DNA of 64,000 nucleotides from PALSA-1003 sp963791945 (GCA_963791945.1 CAWBUD010000002.1:3224001-3288000); one strand, 5' to 3'. Shown: positions 49,860 to 59,607, counted from the first letter of the stretch. Notes: a model not told the origin generated them from the sequence alone. Made by a program: numbers and translations.

Positions 49860-52586
49860 ATGATTTCCGCTCGCGACCTCGTCCGCATCGCCCTGCCCCT
49901 CGCCCTCGTCTCGACCACCGCCGGCGCCACGCTACCCGCCGGGGTCGAGCAGGGGCCGACCGTCGAAGGCGTCACCCAGTACACGCTCGCCAACGGCCTC
50001 ACCGTGCTGCTCTTCCCCGACGCGACGCAGCCTAAGACGACGGTCAACGTGACCTACCTCGTCGGCTCGCACCAGGAGAACTATGGCGAGACCGGAATGG
50101 CGCACCTGCTCGAGCACCTGATGTTCAAGGGCACGCACACGCGGGCCAACATCATGACCGAGCTCGGCAAGCGCGGCATGGACTTCAACGGCTCGACCTG
50201 GTTCGACCGCACCAACTACCACGAGACCTTCCCCGCTTCCGCCGACAACCTCGAGTGGGCGCTGGCGATGGAAGCCGACCGCATGGTGAATTCCAGGATC
50301 GCGCGCAGCGACCTCGACAGCGAGATGACGGTCGTGCGCAACGAGATGGAGAGCGGCGAGAACAACCCGCACTCGATCCTCGTGCAGCGCATGCTCTCGA
50401 CCGCGTTCGAGTGGCACAACTACGGCAAGGAGCCGATCGGCGCGCGCTCCGACGTCGAGCGCGTGAGCATCGCGCGCCTGCAGGCGTTCTACCGTCAGTA
50501 CTATCAGCCCGACAACGCGGTGCTGATCGTCGCCGGCGCGTTCGATCCGGATGCGACGCTGCGCTCGATTACCAAGCATTTCGGCCCGATCCCGCGCCCC
50601 ACCCGCAAGCTTCCGCCGCAGTACACCGACGAGCCGGTGCAGGACGGCGAGCGGCAGGTCGTGCTCCGTCGCGTGGGCGACGCGCAGATGGTCGGCGCGC
50701 TCTATCACACCGTGCCGCAGGCGAGCCCTGATTACGTGGCAATGGACGCGCTCACCGAGATCATGACCATCGCGCCGGCGGGCCGCCTCTATCGCGCGCT
50801 CGTAGACACCAAGCTCTCCAGCACCGTCGAGGGCGACAACTGGGGCATGCGCGATCCGGGCGTGGTAATGTTCTTCGCGCACGTGTCGAGCGACGATTCG
50901 CTCGGCAAGGCGCGCGACGCGCTGCTCGCGACGCTCGAGAGCGTGAAGTCGCATCCCATCACAGAAGCCGAGATGGACCGCGTTCGCGCGCGGGCGCATA
51001 ACGAATACGACCGGGTGCTCGCGAGCCCGCAGCAGTTCGCCTCCGCGCTGTCCGAGTCGATCGCGAGCGGCGACTGGCGCCTGTTCTTCCTCGAGCGCGA
51101 TCGCTGGCGCAAGGTGACGGCCGCCGACGTGCAACGGGTCGCCGAGGCGTATCTCAAGGCGTCCAACCGGACGGTCGGCGAGTTCGTTCCCGACGCGAAG
51201 CCCGACCGCGCGCCGGTGCAGTTGCCGGTCGACGTCGAGGCGATGGTCAAGGACTACAAGGGCGATGCGCCGATCGCCGCGGGCGAGGCGTTCGACCCGA
51301 CACCGGCCAACCTGGAGGCGCGCACGCAGCGCTTCACGCTCGCCAACGGCATGAAGGTCGCGCTCCTGCCGAAGAAGACGCGCGGCGGCACCGTGCAGTT
51401 CGCCCTGCGCCTGCATCACGGCGACGAGCACGCGCTCCTCGGCAAGGACACCGAGGCTTCGCTCGCCGCCTCGCTTCTCCAGCGCGGCACGGCGAAGAAG
51501 AGCCGCCAGGAGATCCAGGACGCGCTCGACGTGGATCGCGCCCGGCTGTCGATCTCGGGCGACGCGACCCGCACCGACGTTCGCGGTCACGGCGTGCGCG
51601 AGAAGCTCCGCGACACGCTCGAGCTCGTCGCCGAAGTGCTGCGCGAGCCGTCGTTCCCCGCGGCGGAATTCGCCAAGCTGCAGCGCGAGCGCGTGACCGA
51701 TATCGAAGGCCGGCGCAGCGATCCCGAAGACGTCGCCTCGCGCGCGCTCGCCCGCTACGAGAATCCCTATCCCGAGGGCGACGTGCGCTACATGCCGACG
51801 GCCGACGAGGAAGTGAAGCACATCGAAGCGGCGACGCTCGCGTCGGTCAAGGATTTCTATGCGCGCTTCGCGGGCGGGACGTACGCTGAGCTGGCGCTGG
51901 TGGGCGACTTCGATCCGGCGACGATCAAGCCGCTGCTCGAGCAGCTCTTCGGCGACTGGCGCACGAGCGAGCCGTACATGCGCGTGCCCGATCCGCTGGT
52001 CGTCAAGCGCGCGATGCAGATCCGCGAGGAGACTCCGGACAAGGCCAACGCGGTGCTCGCGGGCGAGCTCGCGCTGCCGGTCACCGACACGAGCGACGAT
52101 TATCCGGCGCTCAAGATCGCCAATTACATCCTCGGCGGCTCGACCAGCTCGCGGCTGTGGGACCGCATCCGGCAGCGCGAGGGCCTGAGCTACGGCGTGT
52201 ATTCATCGCTCGAGGCGAGCAGCTTCGAGCCGAACACATCGCTCACCGTCGAGGCCATCTTCGCGCCGGAGAACCTCGGGCGGCTCCGCATGGCGTTGAC
52301 CGAGGAGCTGACGCGCGCGGTCAAGGACGGCTTCACGGCGCAGGAAGTGGCCGATGCGAAAAAGGCCTTGCTGCAGGAGCGCACGCTCGCGCGAGCGCAG
52401 GACAGCGGCCTCGCCCGCGACCTGGCGCGCCAGGCCTATCTCGGCCGGACTTTCGTCAACGACGGGACGATCGACGCGAAGATCGCGGCGGCGACCACCG
52501 AAAGTGTCAACGCGGCGCTCCGCAAGTACGTCATCCCGGACGCGTTCGTCGAAGTGTACGCGGGCGATTTCGCGAAGAAGCAGTAA
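49860..52586 (+). CDS. M16-family zinc metallopeptidase, two-domain, exported
   Basis: A 908-residue protein with a signal peptide (RIALPLALVSTTAGATLPAG, cleavage about residue 24). The first M16 unit carries the inverted zinc motif HLLEH (H82, E85, H86) and the third ligand E162 in VVRNEMESGENNP, at the expected 76-residue spacing. The second unit, from about residue 480 (FTLANGMKVALLPKKTRGGT), lacks the zinc motif, as is usual for the non-catalytic half. It would degrade peptides in the periplasm. An array of REP-type repeats follows the stop. Confidence 0.92.
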   Translation: MISARDLVRIALPLALVSTTAGATLPAGVEQGPTVEGVTQYTLANGLTVLLFPDATQPKTTVNVTYLVGSHQENYGETGMAHLLEHLMFKGTHTRANIMTELGKRGMDFNGSTWFDRTNYHETFPASADNLEWALAMEADRMVNSRIARSDLDSEMTVVRNEMESGENNPHSILVQRMLSTAFEWHNYGKEPIGARSDVERVSIARLQAFYRQYYQPDNAVLIVAGAFDPDATLRSITKHFGPIPRPTRKLPPQYTDEPVQDGERQVVLRRVGDAQMVGALYHTVPQASPDYVAMDALTEIMTIAPAGRLYRALVDTKLSSTVEGDNWGMRDPGVVMFFAHVSSDDSLGKARDALLATLESVKSHPITEAEMDRVRARAHNEYDRVLASPQQFASALSESIASGDWRLFFLERDRWRKVTAADVQRVAEAYLKASNRTVGEFVPDAKPDRAPVQLPVDVEAMVKDYKGDAPIAAGEAFDPTPANLEARTQRFTLANGMKVALLPKKTRGGTVQFALRLHHGDEHALLGKDTEASLAASLLQRGTAKKSRQEIQDALDVDRARLSISGDATRTDVRGHGVREKLRDTLELVAEVLREPSFPAAEFAKLQRERVTDIEGRRSDPEDVASRALARYENPYPEGDVRYMPTADEEVKHIEAATLASVKDFYARFAGGTYAELALVGDFDPATIKPLLEQLFGDWRTSEPYMRVPDPLVVKRAMQIREETPDKANAVLAGELALPVTDTSDDYPALKIANYILGGSTSSRLWDRIRQREGLSYGVYSSLEASSFEPNTSLTVEAIFAPENLGRLRMALTEELTRAVKDGFTAQEVADAKKALLQERTLARAQDSGLARDLARQAYLGRTFVNDGTIDAKIAAATTESVNAALRKYVIPDAFVEVYAGDFAKKQ

Positions 52587-52589
52587 CCG

Positions 52590-52790
52590 TCGTCCCCGCG
52601 AAAGCGCGGACCCAGTGACTTTGCTCGCTGACGACACTGGATTCCCGGTTGCGCGGGTATGACGACATTGGTGTCGCCCCGGCCCCGGACTCAAGCACTC
52701 CGGGGCAGGCTGCGGCCGGGGTCCAAGTCCCTGCCCTCTGACGCACTCGCGACTCGACTTGGATCCCGGCCTTCGCCGGGATGACGATTA
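52590..52790. repeat. REP-type palindromic repeat array
   Basis: Several units: CGTCGTCCCCGCGAAAGCGC, GGATTCCCGGTTGCGCGGGT, CACTCCGGGGCAGGCTGCGG and GGATCCCGGCCTTCGCCGGG with ATGACG. It lies between convergent genes (M16 peptidase and inositol monophosphatase), the classic position for REP elements, and shares blocks with the inserts in icmF. Confidence 0.85.
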
Positions 52791-53579
52791 CCACGCGCCG
52801 ACGATCTTCGTCAGCGCGTCCGCGATCCCCTTGGCGCAGCCCAGCACCGGCGCGGGCTTGGCGATCCCTTCCGGGCCGGGGAACGGCGCGGCGTAGCCGC
52901 CTGCCTCCTCGATCAGCAGCAATCCCGCCATCGCGTCCCACGCGTTGAGAGAGAGCTCGATGAAGCCGTCGAAGCGTCCGGCGGCGACGTGCGCGAGCTG
53001 CAGCGCGCCGGCGCCCATGTTGCGGGTCGCGACGCCGGCGTCCATCAGCGCGTGCCGCAGCGCGAGCACGCGCGGGTCGGGCGTCCGGTCGTTGTGGCCG
53101 ACACACACGAACGCCTGGGCGAGATCGCTGCACTCGCTCGCCTGCAGGCGGATATCGCCGCCGCGCTCGACGAACGCGCCAAGGCCGCGCCGGGCGTGGA
53201 AAAGCTCGTCGTGCTCCGGATCGTAGACCACGCCGATCTCGCGCTTGCCGTTCTCGACGTAGGCGATCGACACGCAGTAGTAGCGCACGCCGCGCAGGAA
53301 ATTGTGCGTGCCGTCGATCGGATCGACGATCCAGACGTGATTGTGGCTACCCGCGAACGCCGCCGAGGTCTCCTCGCCCAGAAAGCCGTCGCTCGGGAAC
53401 GCCGCGGCGAGCCGACTGCGGATGAGCTCCTCGACCGCGCGATCGGCGCGGCTAACCAGGTTCTGCGCGCCCTTGTGCTCGACCTCCAGCATCTCGCGCT
53501 GCGCGAAGAAATTCCTCGCGAGCGCGCCGGCGCCCCGGGCGATGTCCAGGGCAGCGATGTGGCGGGCTGAGAGCGGCAT
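52788..53579 (-). CDS. Inositol monophosphatase family protein
   Basis: A 263-residue Mg-dependent phosphatase. Motifs: LVSRADRAVEELIRSRL, FLGEETSAAF (Glu ligand), HVWIVDPIDGTHNFLRGVRY (DPIDGT metal site), and WDAMAGLLLIEEAGGYAAPF (final WDxAAG-type site). It hydrolyses inositol-1-phosphate or related sugar phosphates. It is divergent from and 215 bases from the inositol catabolic operon, so it could feed free inositol into it (inference). A later start was chosen because about 70 upstream codons show no similarity. Confidence 0.9.
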   Translation of the reverse strand: MPLSARHIAALDIARGAGALARNFFAQREMLEVEHKGAQNLVSRADRAVEELIRSRLAAAFPSDGFLGEETSAAFAGSHNHVWIVDPIDGTHNFLRGVRYYCVSIAYVENGKREIGVVYDPEHDELFHARRGLGAFVERGGDIRLQASECSDLAQAFVCVGHNDRTPDPRVLALRHALMDAGVATRNMGAGALQLAHVAAGRFDGFIELSLNAWDAMAGLLLIEEAGGYAAPFPGPEGIAKPAPVLGCAKGIADALTKIVGAW

Positions 53580-53753
53580 GGACTTTCTCGGTTTGTCCGA
53601 GATCAGGATACACGACGGCGAGCGAATCGGTTGCGCTCCTTGCCAGTTTGCCGCCATCGCCTCAGTTGCCTTGAGGGTCGAACTGCGACAAAATTCCGTG
53701 TCTGCTCGGACGCGTTTCGCCGCCGCACGAAAGGCGCCAGGACCGGCATCGAA

Positions 53754-53773
53754 GTTCCCGCCCGGGCGGGAAC
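53754..53773. promoter_or_regulatory. Perfect 20-bp palindrome just upstream of iolC
   Basis: GTTCCCGCCCGGGCGGGAAC, ending 21 bases before the iolC start. It may be an operator of the operon, but its GTTCCCG/CGGGAAC arms also occur in the REP-type repeats at 57787-57863, so it could be a repeat core. Confidence 0.45.
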
Positions 53774-53794
53774 ACCCGACCCCTCGCAAGGCCA

Positions 53795-55747
53795 GTGCGC
53801 AATACCACCTCCTTCGCCTCCGGCCATCCGCTCGACGTCATCTGCCTGGGCCGGTTCGCGGTCGATTTCTACGCCCAGCAGATCGGCGCGCGGCTGGAGG
53901 ACGTCACCAGCTTTGCCAAGTATCTCGGCGGCTCGTCGGCCAACACCGCGTTCGGCTGCGCGCGGCTGGGCTTGAAAGCCGGGCTCATCTCGCGGATCGG
54001 CGACGACGCGCTGGGTCACTTCCTGGTCGAAACGATTGCCAGGGAAGGCTGCGACGTTTCGCATGTGAGCACGGACCCTACGCGGCTCACGGGCGCGGTC
54101 GTCCTCGGCATCAAGGATCGCGACAGTTTTCCCCTCATCTTCGTGCGCGAGAACTGCGCCGACATGGCGATCGCCGAAGCCGACGTCGAGGAGCCGTACA
54201 TCGCGAGCGCCCGGGCGCTGCTCATCACCGGCACGCACCTGTCGACCGAATACATCAATCGCATCAGCACGCTCGCGCTGGAGCGCGCGCGCAAGAACGA
54301 CGTGCGCACCGTTCTCGACATCGACTACCGGCCGGTCCTGTGGGGGCTCACCAAGCGCGGCGACGGCGAGACGCGGTATATCCGCGCGGACAACGTCACC
54401 GCCCATATCCAGCGCATGCTGCCGATGTTCGATCTCGTCATCGGCACGATCGAGGAATTCGCGATCGCCGGCGGCAGCGGCGACATCATGGCGTCGCTCG
54501 CCGCCATCCGCGCGGTCACGCCCGCGACGCTGGTCGTCAAGCGCGGCCCTCTCGGTTGCGCGGTGATCGACGGCGCGATCCCGCGCTCGCTCGACGAGGC
54601 GTTCAACGGCTCCGGTGTGAAAGTCGAGGTGCTCAACGTGCTCGGCGCGGGCGACGCGTTCTCGGCGGGGTTCCTTTCCGGCTGGGTGCGCGGCGAGGAT
54701 TACGACGCCTGCTGCCGCTACGCCAACGCCTGCGGCGCGCTGGTCGTCTCGCGCCACGGCTGCGCGCCCGCGATGCCCACGCGCGTCGAGCTCGACTACT
54801 ACCTCGAACATGCGCACGAGATTCCCCGGCCCGATCAGGATGCAACGCTCACGCGGCTCCATCGCGTCACCGCGCCGCGCACGCCGCGCGAGGAAGTCTT
54901 CGCCTTCGCCTTCGATCACCGCAATCCGCTCTTCGAGCTGGCGCGAGACGTCGGCGCGGACGAGAACCGATTGCCGAGGCTCAAGCGCCTGTTCGTCGAT
55001 GCCGTCGCGCAAACCGAAAAAGCGATGGGACTCGAGGGACGGATCGGACTGCTTTGCGACGATCGCTACGGCCAGGATGCGCTCAATGCCGCGACCGGCC
55101 GTGGCTGGTGGATCGGACGTCCGGTGGAATTGTCCGGCTCCAATCCGCTGGTCTTCGATCGCGGCCGGTCGATCGGGACGCATCTCGTTTCGTGGCCCGC
55201 CGAGCACGTGGTCAAGTGCCTCGTGCGCTATCACCCCGACGAGACGACCGAGACGCGCCTCGAGAACGAGGCGCAGGTGCGCGCGCTCCACGACGCCGTG
55301 CAGGCGACCGGTCACGAGCTGCTGCTCGAGATCATCCCGCCTTCGAGCCTCCCGCGCACCTCCGACACGGTCCTGCACGCGCTCAAGCGCTTTTACAATC
55401 TCGGCGTCTATCCCGAGTGGTGGAAGCTCGAGCCGATGGCCGCCGCCGAGTGGCGCGCCATCGACGCGCTCATCGCCGAGCGCGATCCGTATTGCCGCGG
55501 CGTCGTGCTGCTGGGCCTGAACGCGCCGCTCGACAAGCTCGTCGCCGCGTTTCGCGAAGCGCGTGCGAGCGCGACGTGCCGCGGTTTCGCGGTCGGCCGC
55601 ACGATCTTCCGCGATCCGTCGCGCGACTGGCTCGCCGGCGAGATCGACGATTCGACGCTGGTCGAGCGCGTGCGCAGGAGCTTCGAACAACTCGTCGGCG
55701 CGTGGCGCGAGGCGCGCGGCGAAGACGTCCGGAAACGGGCGGCATGA
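53795..55747 (+). CDS. iolC: IolC-DUF2090 fusion: 5-dehydro-2-deoxygluconokinase with aldolase-like domain
   Basis: A 650-residue bifunctional protein. Residues 10-335 are a PfkB sugar kinase: DVICLGRFAVDFYAQQIGAR, YLGGSSANTAFGCARLGLKA, VLDIDYRPVLWGL and NVLGAGDAFSAGFLSGW with the catalytic Asp. It phosphorylates 2-deoxy-5-keto-D-gluconate. Residues 340-645 are a DUF2090 domain (EEVFAFAFDHRNPLFELARD, IPPSSLPRTSDTVLHALKRF), a TIM-barrel probably cleaving the phosphorylated product into DHAP and malonate semialdehyde (the IolJ step). GTG start, weak ribosome site. First gene of the iol operon. Confidence 0.92.
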   Translation: MRNTTSFASGHPLDVICLGRFAVDFYAQQIGARLEDVTSFAKYLGGSSANTAFGCARLGLKAGLISRIGDDALGHFLVETIAREGCDVSHVSTDPTRLTGAVVLGIKDRDSFPLIFVRENCADMAIAEADVEEPYIASARALLITGTHLSTEYINRISTLALERARKNDVRTVLDIDYRPVLWGLTKRGDGETRYIRADNVTAHIQRMLPMFDLVIGTIEEFAIAGGSGDIMASLAAIRAVTPATLVVKRGPLGCAVIDGAIPRSLDEAFNGSGVKVEVLNVLGAGDAFSAGFLSGWVRGEDYDACCRYANACGALVVSRHGCAPAMPTRVELDYYLEHAHEIPRPDQDATLTRLHRVTAPRTPREEVFAFAFDHRNPLFELARDVGADENRLPRLKRLFVDAVAQTEKAMGLEGRIGLLCDDRYGQDALNAATGRGWWIGRPVELSGSNPLVFDRGRSIGTHLVSWPAEHVVKCLVRYHPDETTETRLENEAQVRALHDAVQATGHELLLEIIPPSSLPRTSDTVLHALKRFYNLGVYPEWWKLEPMAAAEWRAIDALIAERDPYCRGVVLLGLNAPLDKLVAAFREARASATCRGFAVGRTIFRDPSRDWLAGEIDDSTLVERVRRSFEQLVGAWREARGEDVRKRAA

Positions 55748-55778
55748 GGAGGGCACGGTCGCTGCTTTCGAATTGTCG

Positions 55779-55872
55779 CCCCGCGAAGGCGGGGACCCAG
55801 CGTCTTTCGGCCTACGACACTGGACTCCCGCTGGAGCCTGCCCCCGAGTGCTTGAATCGGGAGCGGGAGTGA
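55779..55872. repeat. REP-type repeat between iolC and iolD
   Basis: TCGCCCCGCGAAGGCGGGGA with CCCAGCG, and CCCGCTGGAGCCTGCCCCCG with GTGCTTGAATCGGGAGCGGG. Same family as in icmF and at 52590. It fills the iolC-iolD gap and could affect relative expression. Confidence 0.8.
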
Positions 55873-55894
55873 CGAAAGTGTGTGCGCGACGCCG

Positions 55895-57766
55895 ATGAAC
55901 CAACCGAGCGGACGCGTGAGACTCACCGCCGCGCAGGCGCTGGTGCGCTACCTCGCGGCGCTGAACGCCGACACCGAGCTCCCTGGTGTGGGCACCGTGC
56001 GCCTCTTCGGCGGCGTGTTCGCGATCTTCGGTCACGGCAACGTCGCCGGTCTCGGCGAAGCGCTCTACCGCCAGCGCGCCGAGCTGCCGACGTATCGAGC
56101 GCACAACGAGCAGGCGATGGCGCACGCGGCGATCGCCTACGCCAAGGCGCACATGCGCCGGCGGATGATGGCGTGCACGACGTCGATCGGTCCGGGCGCG
56201 ACGAACATGGTCACGGCCGCCGCGCTCGCGCATGTCAACCGACTGCCGGTGCTGCTCCTTCCCGGCGACGTGTTCGCGCCGCGCGCGGCCGATCCCGTCC
56301 TGCAGCAGGTCGAGGATTTTCACGACGGCGGAGTTTCGGCCAACGATTGCTTCAAGCCGGTGTCGCGCTACTTCGACCGGATCATGCATCCCGAGCAGTT
56401 GCTGACCGCGCTGCCGCGCGCCATCCGCGTGCTCACCGATCCCGCCCTGTGCGGTCCCGTCACGCTCGCGCTGCCACAGGACGTGCAGACGATGGCGTTC
56501 GACTTTCCGGAAAGCTTCTTCGCGCCGGACACCATCCTGTTCCGCGCGCCTCCGCCGGACGAAGCGGAGCTCGCGCGGGCGGTTGCGCTGATTCGAGGCG
56601 CAAAGCGGCCGCTACTCATCGCCGGCGGCGGCGTGCTCTACGGTCTCGCGACCGACGCGCTGCGCTCGTTCGTCGAGGCGCACGGCGTTCCGGTCGCCGA
56701 AACCCAGGCCGGCAAGGGCGCGCTTGCCTGGGACCATCCGTTGCAGCAGGGCGCGATCGGCGTCACCGGATCGCCCGCGGCCAATGCGCTTGCGCGCGGG
56801 GCCGACGTCGTCCTTGCCGTCGGCACGCGGCTCCAGGACTTCATCACCGGGTCGCATTCGCTGTTCTCGCAGGCCAAGCTCGTGAGCCTCAACGTCAACG
56901 CCTTCGACGCGCTCAAGTGGCGCGCGACCGGGCTGGTCGTTGATGCGAAGGCGGGACTGGTCGCGCTCTCGCGCGCGCTCGAAGACTGGCGCTCTGCGAT
57001 CGACTGGGAGGCGAAAGCGAAGCAGGGCGCCGACGCCTGGCGCAAGGACATCGCCCGCATCACGGGCAAGCGCGACGTGAAGCTCCCGTACGAAGGCGAA
57101 GTGATCGGCGCCGTGCAGCGCTCGTCCGCCGATTCGCCGAAGAACGACATCGTGGTCTGCTCCGCGGGGACGCTCCCCGCCGACCTGCACAAGCTCTGGC
57201 GCACCAGTGTTCCGGGCGGCTATCACATGGAATACGGCTACTCGTGCATGGGCTACGAGATCGCCGGAGGATTGGGCGTGAAGATGGCGGTTCCTTCGCG
57301 CGAAGTCCTCGTCATCGTCGGCGACGGCAGCTATCTGATGCTCAACTCCGAGATCGCGACTTCGGTGCTGCTCGACCAGAAGCTTGTCGTCGTCGTGCTC
57401 GACAATCACGGCTTCGGCTGCATCAACCGCCTGCAGCAGGCGTGCGGCGGCGCGCCGTTCAACAATCTCTTCGCCGACGCCGTGCAGGGTGCGCAAGGCG
57501 CGCCGAAGATCGACTTCGCGGCCCATGCCGCTTCGCTGGGCGCGCTGTCGGAGAACGTGAAGACGATCCCCGAGCTGGAAGCGGCGCTCGAGCGCGCGCG
57601 CGCTGCCGACCGCACGTACGTCGTGTGCATCGAGACCGATCCGAACCGCACCACGGAGGAAGGCGGCTGGTGGTGGGAAGTGGCCGTGCCGGAAGTCTCG
57701 GATCGCGAAGAGGTGCGCAAGGCGCGCACGGCGTACGAGGAAGGGAAGCGGAAGCAGAAACCGTGA
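55895..57766 (+). CDS. iolD: 3D-(3,5/4)-trihydroxycyclohexane-1,2-dione hydrolase
   Basis: A 623-residue thiamine-diphosphate enzyme that opens the ring of the diketone from inosose dehydration to 5-deoxy-glucuronate. Visible: RVRLTAAQALVRYLAALN, PTYRAHNEQAMAHAAIAYAK (catalytic Glu region), SIGPGATNMVTAAALAHVNR, the middle domain RPLLIAGGGVLYGLATDAL, and the ThDP motif VIVGDGSYLMLNSEIATSVL with DNHGFGCINRLQQACGG. The ATG at 55895 was preferred over a GTG at 55880. Follows iolC after a REP-type repeat. Confidence 0.93.
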   Translation: MNQPSGRVRLTAAQALVRYLAALNADTELPGVGTVRLFGGVFAIFGHGNVAGLGEALYRQRAELPTYRAHNEQAMAHAAIAYAKAHMRRRMMACTTSIGPGATNMVTAAALAHVNRLPVLLLPGDVFAPRAADPVLQQVEDFHDGGVSANDCFKPVSRYFDRIMHPEQLLTALPRAIRVLTDPALCGPVTLALPQDVQTMAFDFPESFFAPDTILFRAPPPDEAELARAVALIRGAKRPLLIAGGGVLYGLATDALRSFVEAHGVPVAETQAGKGALAWDHPLQQGAIGVTGSPAANALARGADVVLAVGTRLQDFITGSHSLFSQAKLVSLNVNAFDALKWRATGLVVDAKAGLVALSRALEDWRSAIDWEAKAKQGADAWRKDIARITGKRDVKLPYEGEVIGAVQRSSADSPKNDIVVCSAGTLPADLHKLWRTSVPGGYHMEYGYSCMGYEIAGGLGVKMAVPSREVLVIVGDGSYLMLNSEIATSVLLDQKLVVVVLDNHGFGCINRLQQACGGAPFNNLFADAVQGAQGAPKIDFAAHAASLGALSENVKTIPELEAALERARAADRTYVVCIETDPNRTTEEGGWWWEVAVPEVSDREEVRKARTAYEEGKRKQKP

Positions 57767-57786
57767 TGACGAGCGCGCGAAATCTG

Positions 57787-57863
57787 CGTCGTTCCCGCGC
57801 AAGCGGGAACCCAGCGTCGTTTAGTCCACAAAGTCACTGGATTCCCGCGTTCGCGGGAATGAC
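57787..57863. repeat. REP-type repeat between iolD and iolE
   Basis: CGTTCCCGCGCAAGCGGGAA followed by CCCAGCG, then TGGATTCCCGCGTTCGCGGG with AATGACGA: two facing palindromic units (a BIME-like pair) filling the iolD-iolE gap up to 5 bases from the iolE ATG. Confidence 0.85.
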
Positions 57864-57868
57864 GACAC

Positions 57869-58804
57869 ATGCCTGACGCCTTCTCTGTCAAGATCGGCAT
57901 CAATCCGATCTCCTGGACCAACGACGATCTGCCGTGGCTCGGCGGCGAGACGCCGCTCGAAGTCGCGCTTTCCGAAGGCAAGGCGATCGGCTACCAGGGC
58001 TTCGAGCTGGGCAACAAGTTTCCGCGCGAGTCCGGCGCGCTTCACTCGGTGCTGGCGAAGCACGGCCTCGAGCTCGTTTCGGGCTGGTACTCGGGGCGGC
58101 TCGCCCGTCGGTCGGTGGACGAAGAAATCGCCGCGGTCCGCCCGCACCTGAAGCTTCTTGCCGACAACGGCGCCAACGTCATGGTCTATGGCGAAGTCGC
58201 GGACAGCATCCAGGGCTCGCCGGTGCCGCTCTACAAGCGGCCGCGCTTCCGATCCGACGAAGACTGGCGCGTGTACGCGGACAAGGTGACGCGTCTCGCG
58301 AAGCACACGCTCAGCTCAGGCGTGCGTCTCGCCTATCACCACCACATGGGCGCCTACGTGCAATCACCGGCCGACGTCGATCGGCTGATGGGTCTCGTGG
58401 GCGACGATGTCGGATTGCTTTTCGACACCGGACACATGACCTTCGCCGGCGGCGATGCGGTGGCGATGCTCGCCAAGCATGTGCAGCGCGTCTGCCACGT
58501 CCACTGCAAGGACGTGCGGCCGATAGTGCTCGCGCACGCGAACAACCGGGACTGGAGCTTCCTGGAGGCAGTCATCAACGGAGCGTTCACCGTTCCGGGC
58601 GACGGTTCGATCGACTTCGAAAGCATCATCGACGCGCTCCGCGACCATCGTTACCGCGGCTGGCTGGTGGTCGAGGCGGAGCAGGATCCCGTCGTCGCGC
58701 CGAGCTACGCGTTCGCGGAAAAAGGCTTCCGCCACCTGCGCGGTCTGATCGATACCCCGCTCCATTCGCGCGCGGACAGCGGAATCGAGGGAGCCACCGC
58801 ATGA
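57869..58804 (+). CDS. iolE: Inosose dehydratase
   Basis: A 311-residue xylose-isomerase-like TIM barrel that dehydrates scyllo-inosose to the trihydroxycyclohexanedione. Motifs: KIGINPISWTNDDLPWLGGE, GYQGFELGNKFPRE, LAYHHHMGAYVQSPADVDRL, LLFDTGHMTFAGGDAVAM (metal ligands Asp, His), VCHVHCKDVRP and GWLVVEAEQDPVVAPSYAFA (final Glu ligand). The stop overlaps the iolB ATG by four bases, so they are coupled. Confidence 0.93.
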   Translation: MPDAFSVKIGINPISWTNDDLPWLGGETPLEVALSEGKAIGYQGFELGNKFPRESGALHSVLAKHGLELVSGWYSGRLARRSVDEEIAAVRPHLKLLADNGANVMVYGEVADSIQGSPVPLYKRPRFRSDEDWRVYADKVTRLAKHTLSSGVRLAYHHHMGAYVQSPADVDRLMGLVGDDVGLLFDTGHMTFAGGDAVAMLAKHVQRVCHVHCKDVRPIVLAHANNRDWSFLEAVINGAFTVPGDGSIDFESIIDALRDHRYRGWLVVEAEQDPVVAPSYAFAEKGFRHLRGLIDTPLHSRADSGIEGATA

Positions 58805-59607
58805 GCCTCCTGGTCAAGGCGCGCCGCGACGGCCAGAGCATCGTCGAGGTCACTCCGCAATCCGCGGGCTGGAAGTACGTCGGCTTCGCCGCGCACCGGC
58901 TTCGCGCCGGCGAGACGATCGAGCTTGCCGCCGACGGACTCGAGCGATGCCTCGTCGTGCTCGCCGGAACGGTGACGGTCCGCGCCGGCGACGACACCTG
59001 GAGCGAGATCGGTGAGCGCGCGAGTGTCTTCGAGGACCGCTCGCCGTACGCGATCTATGTGCCGCGCGGCGTGCCGGCATCGATTGCCGCGCACACCGGG
59101 GCGGAGATCGGCGTCGCGAGCGCGCCGGGCTCGAGCGCGCGCAGAGCAAGACTGATCGAGCCCGCAGGCATGAAACGCTTCTCGCGCGGCACGGGCGCCA
59201 ACACGCGCTACGTCTGCGACATCCTGCCGGAGACGGAGCCCGCGGATCGGCTGCTGGTGGTCGAGGTGCGCACGCCGAGCGGACACTCGTCGAGCTATCC
59301 GCCTCACAAGCACGACACCGACAATCCGCCGGAGGAGACTTCGCTCGAGGAAACCTACTATCACCGCCTGAATCCGGCGCAGGGCTTCGTCTTCCAGCGC
59401 GTCTACACCGACGATCGCGCGCTCGACGAATCGATGGCGGTGGAGGACCACGACGTGGTGATGGTGCCACGCGGATACCATCCGGTGGTCGTGCCCTACG
59501 GCTACGAATCGTATTACCTCAATGTGATGGCCGGCGCGACGCGCGAATGGCATTTCCACAACGATCCGGTGCACAAATGGATGCTCAAGCGCAAAGACCA
59601 GGCGTAG
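58801..59607 (+). CDS. iolB: 5-deoxy-glucuronate isomerase
   Basis: A 268-residue bicupin that isomerises 5-deoxy-glucuronate to 2-deoxy-5-keto-gluconate, the IolC substrate. Motifs: SAGWKYVGFAAHRLRAGETI, then HSSSYPPHKHDTDNPPEETS with the metal-binding HxH/E pattern, LEETYYHRLNPAQGF, and VPYGYESYYLNVMAG with REWHFHNDPVHKWM at the end. It overlaps iolE by four bases. A 172-base gap with no gene follows. Confidence 0.93.
   Translation: MSLLVKARRDGQSIVEVTPQSAGWKYVGFAAHRLRAGETIELAADGLERCLVVLAGTVTVRAGDDTWSEIGERASVFEDRSPYAIYVPRGVPASIAAHTGAEIGVASAPGSSARRARLIEPAGMKRFSRGTGANTRYVCDILPETEPADRLLVVEVRTPSGHSSSYPPHKHDTDNPPEETSLEETYYHRLNPAQGFVFQRVYTDDRALDESMAVEDHDVVMVPRGYHPVVVPYGYESYYLNVMAGATREWHFHNDPVHKWMLKRKDQA

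Noticed and set aside
49932..51821. A 629-codon minus-strand frame opposite the M16 peptidase
   Set aside because: The plus strand has the zinc motif, signal peptide and full two-domain layout; the reverse frame has only low-complexity Arg/His/Val sequence.
53603..56389. A 928-codon minus-strand open frame opposite iolC/iolD
   Set aside because: It is opposite two well-defined inositol genes and its translation is Arg/Ala/Asp-rich with no domain; a by-product of GC-rich codon bias.
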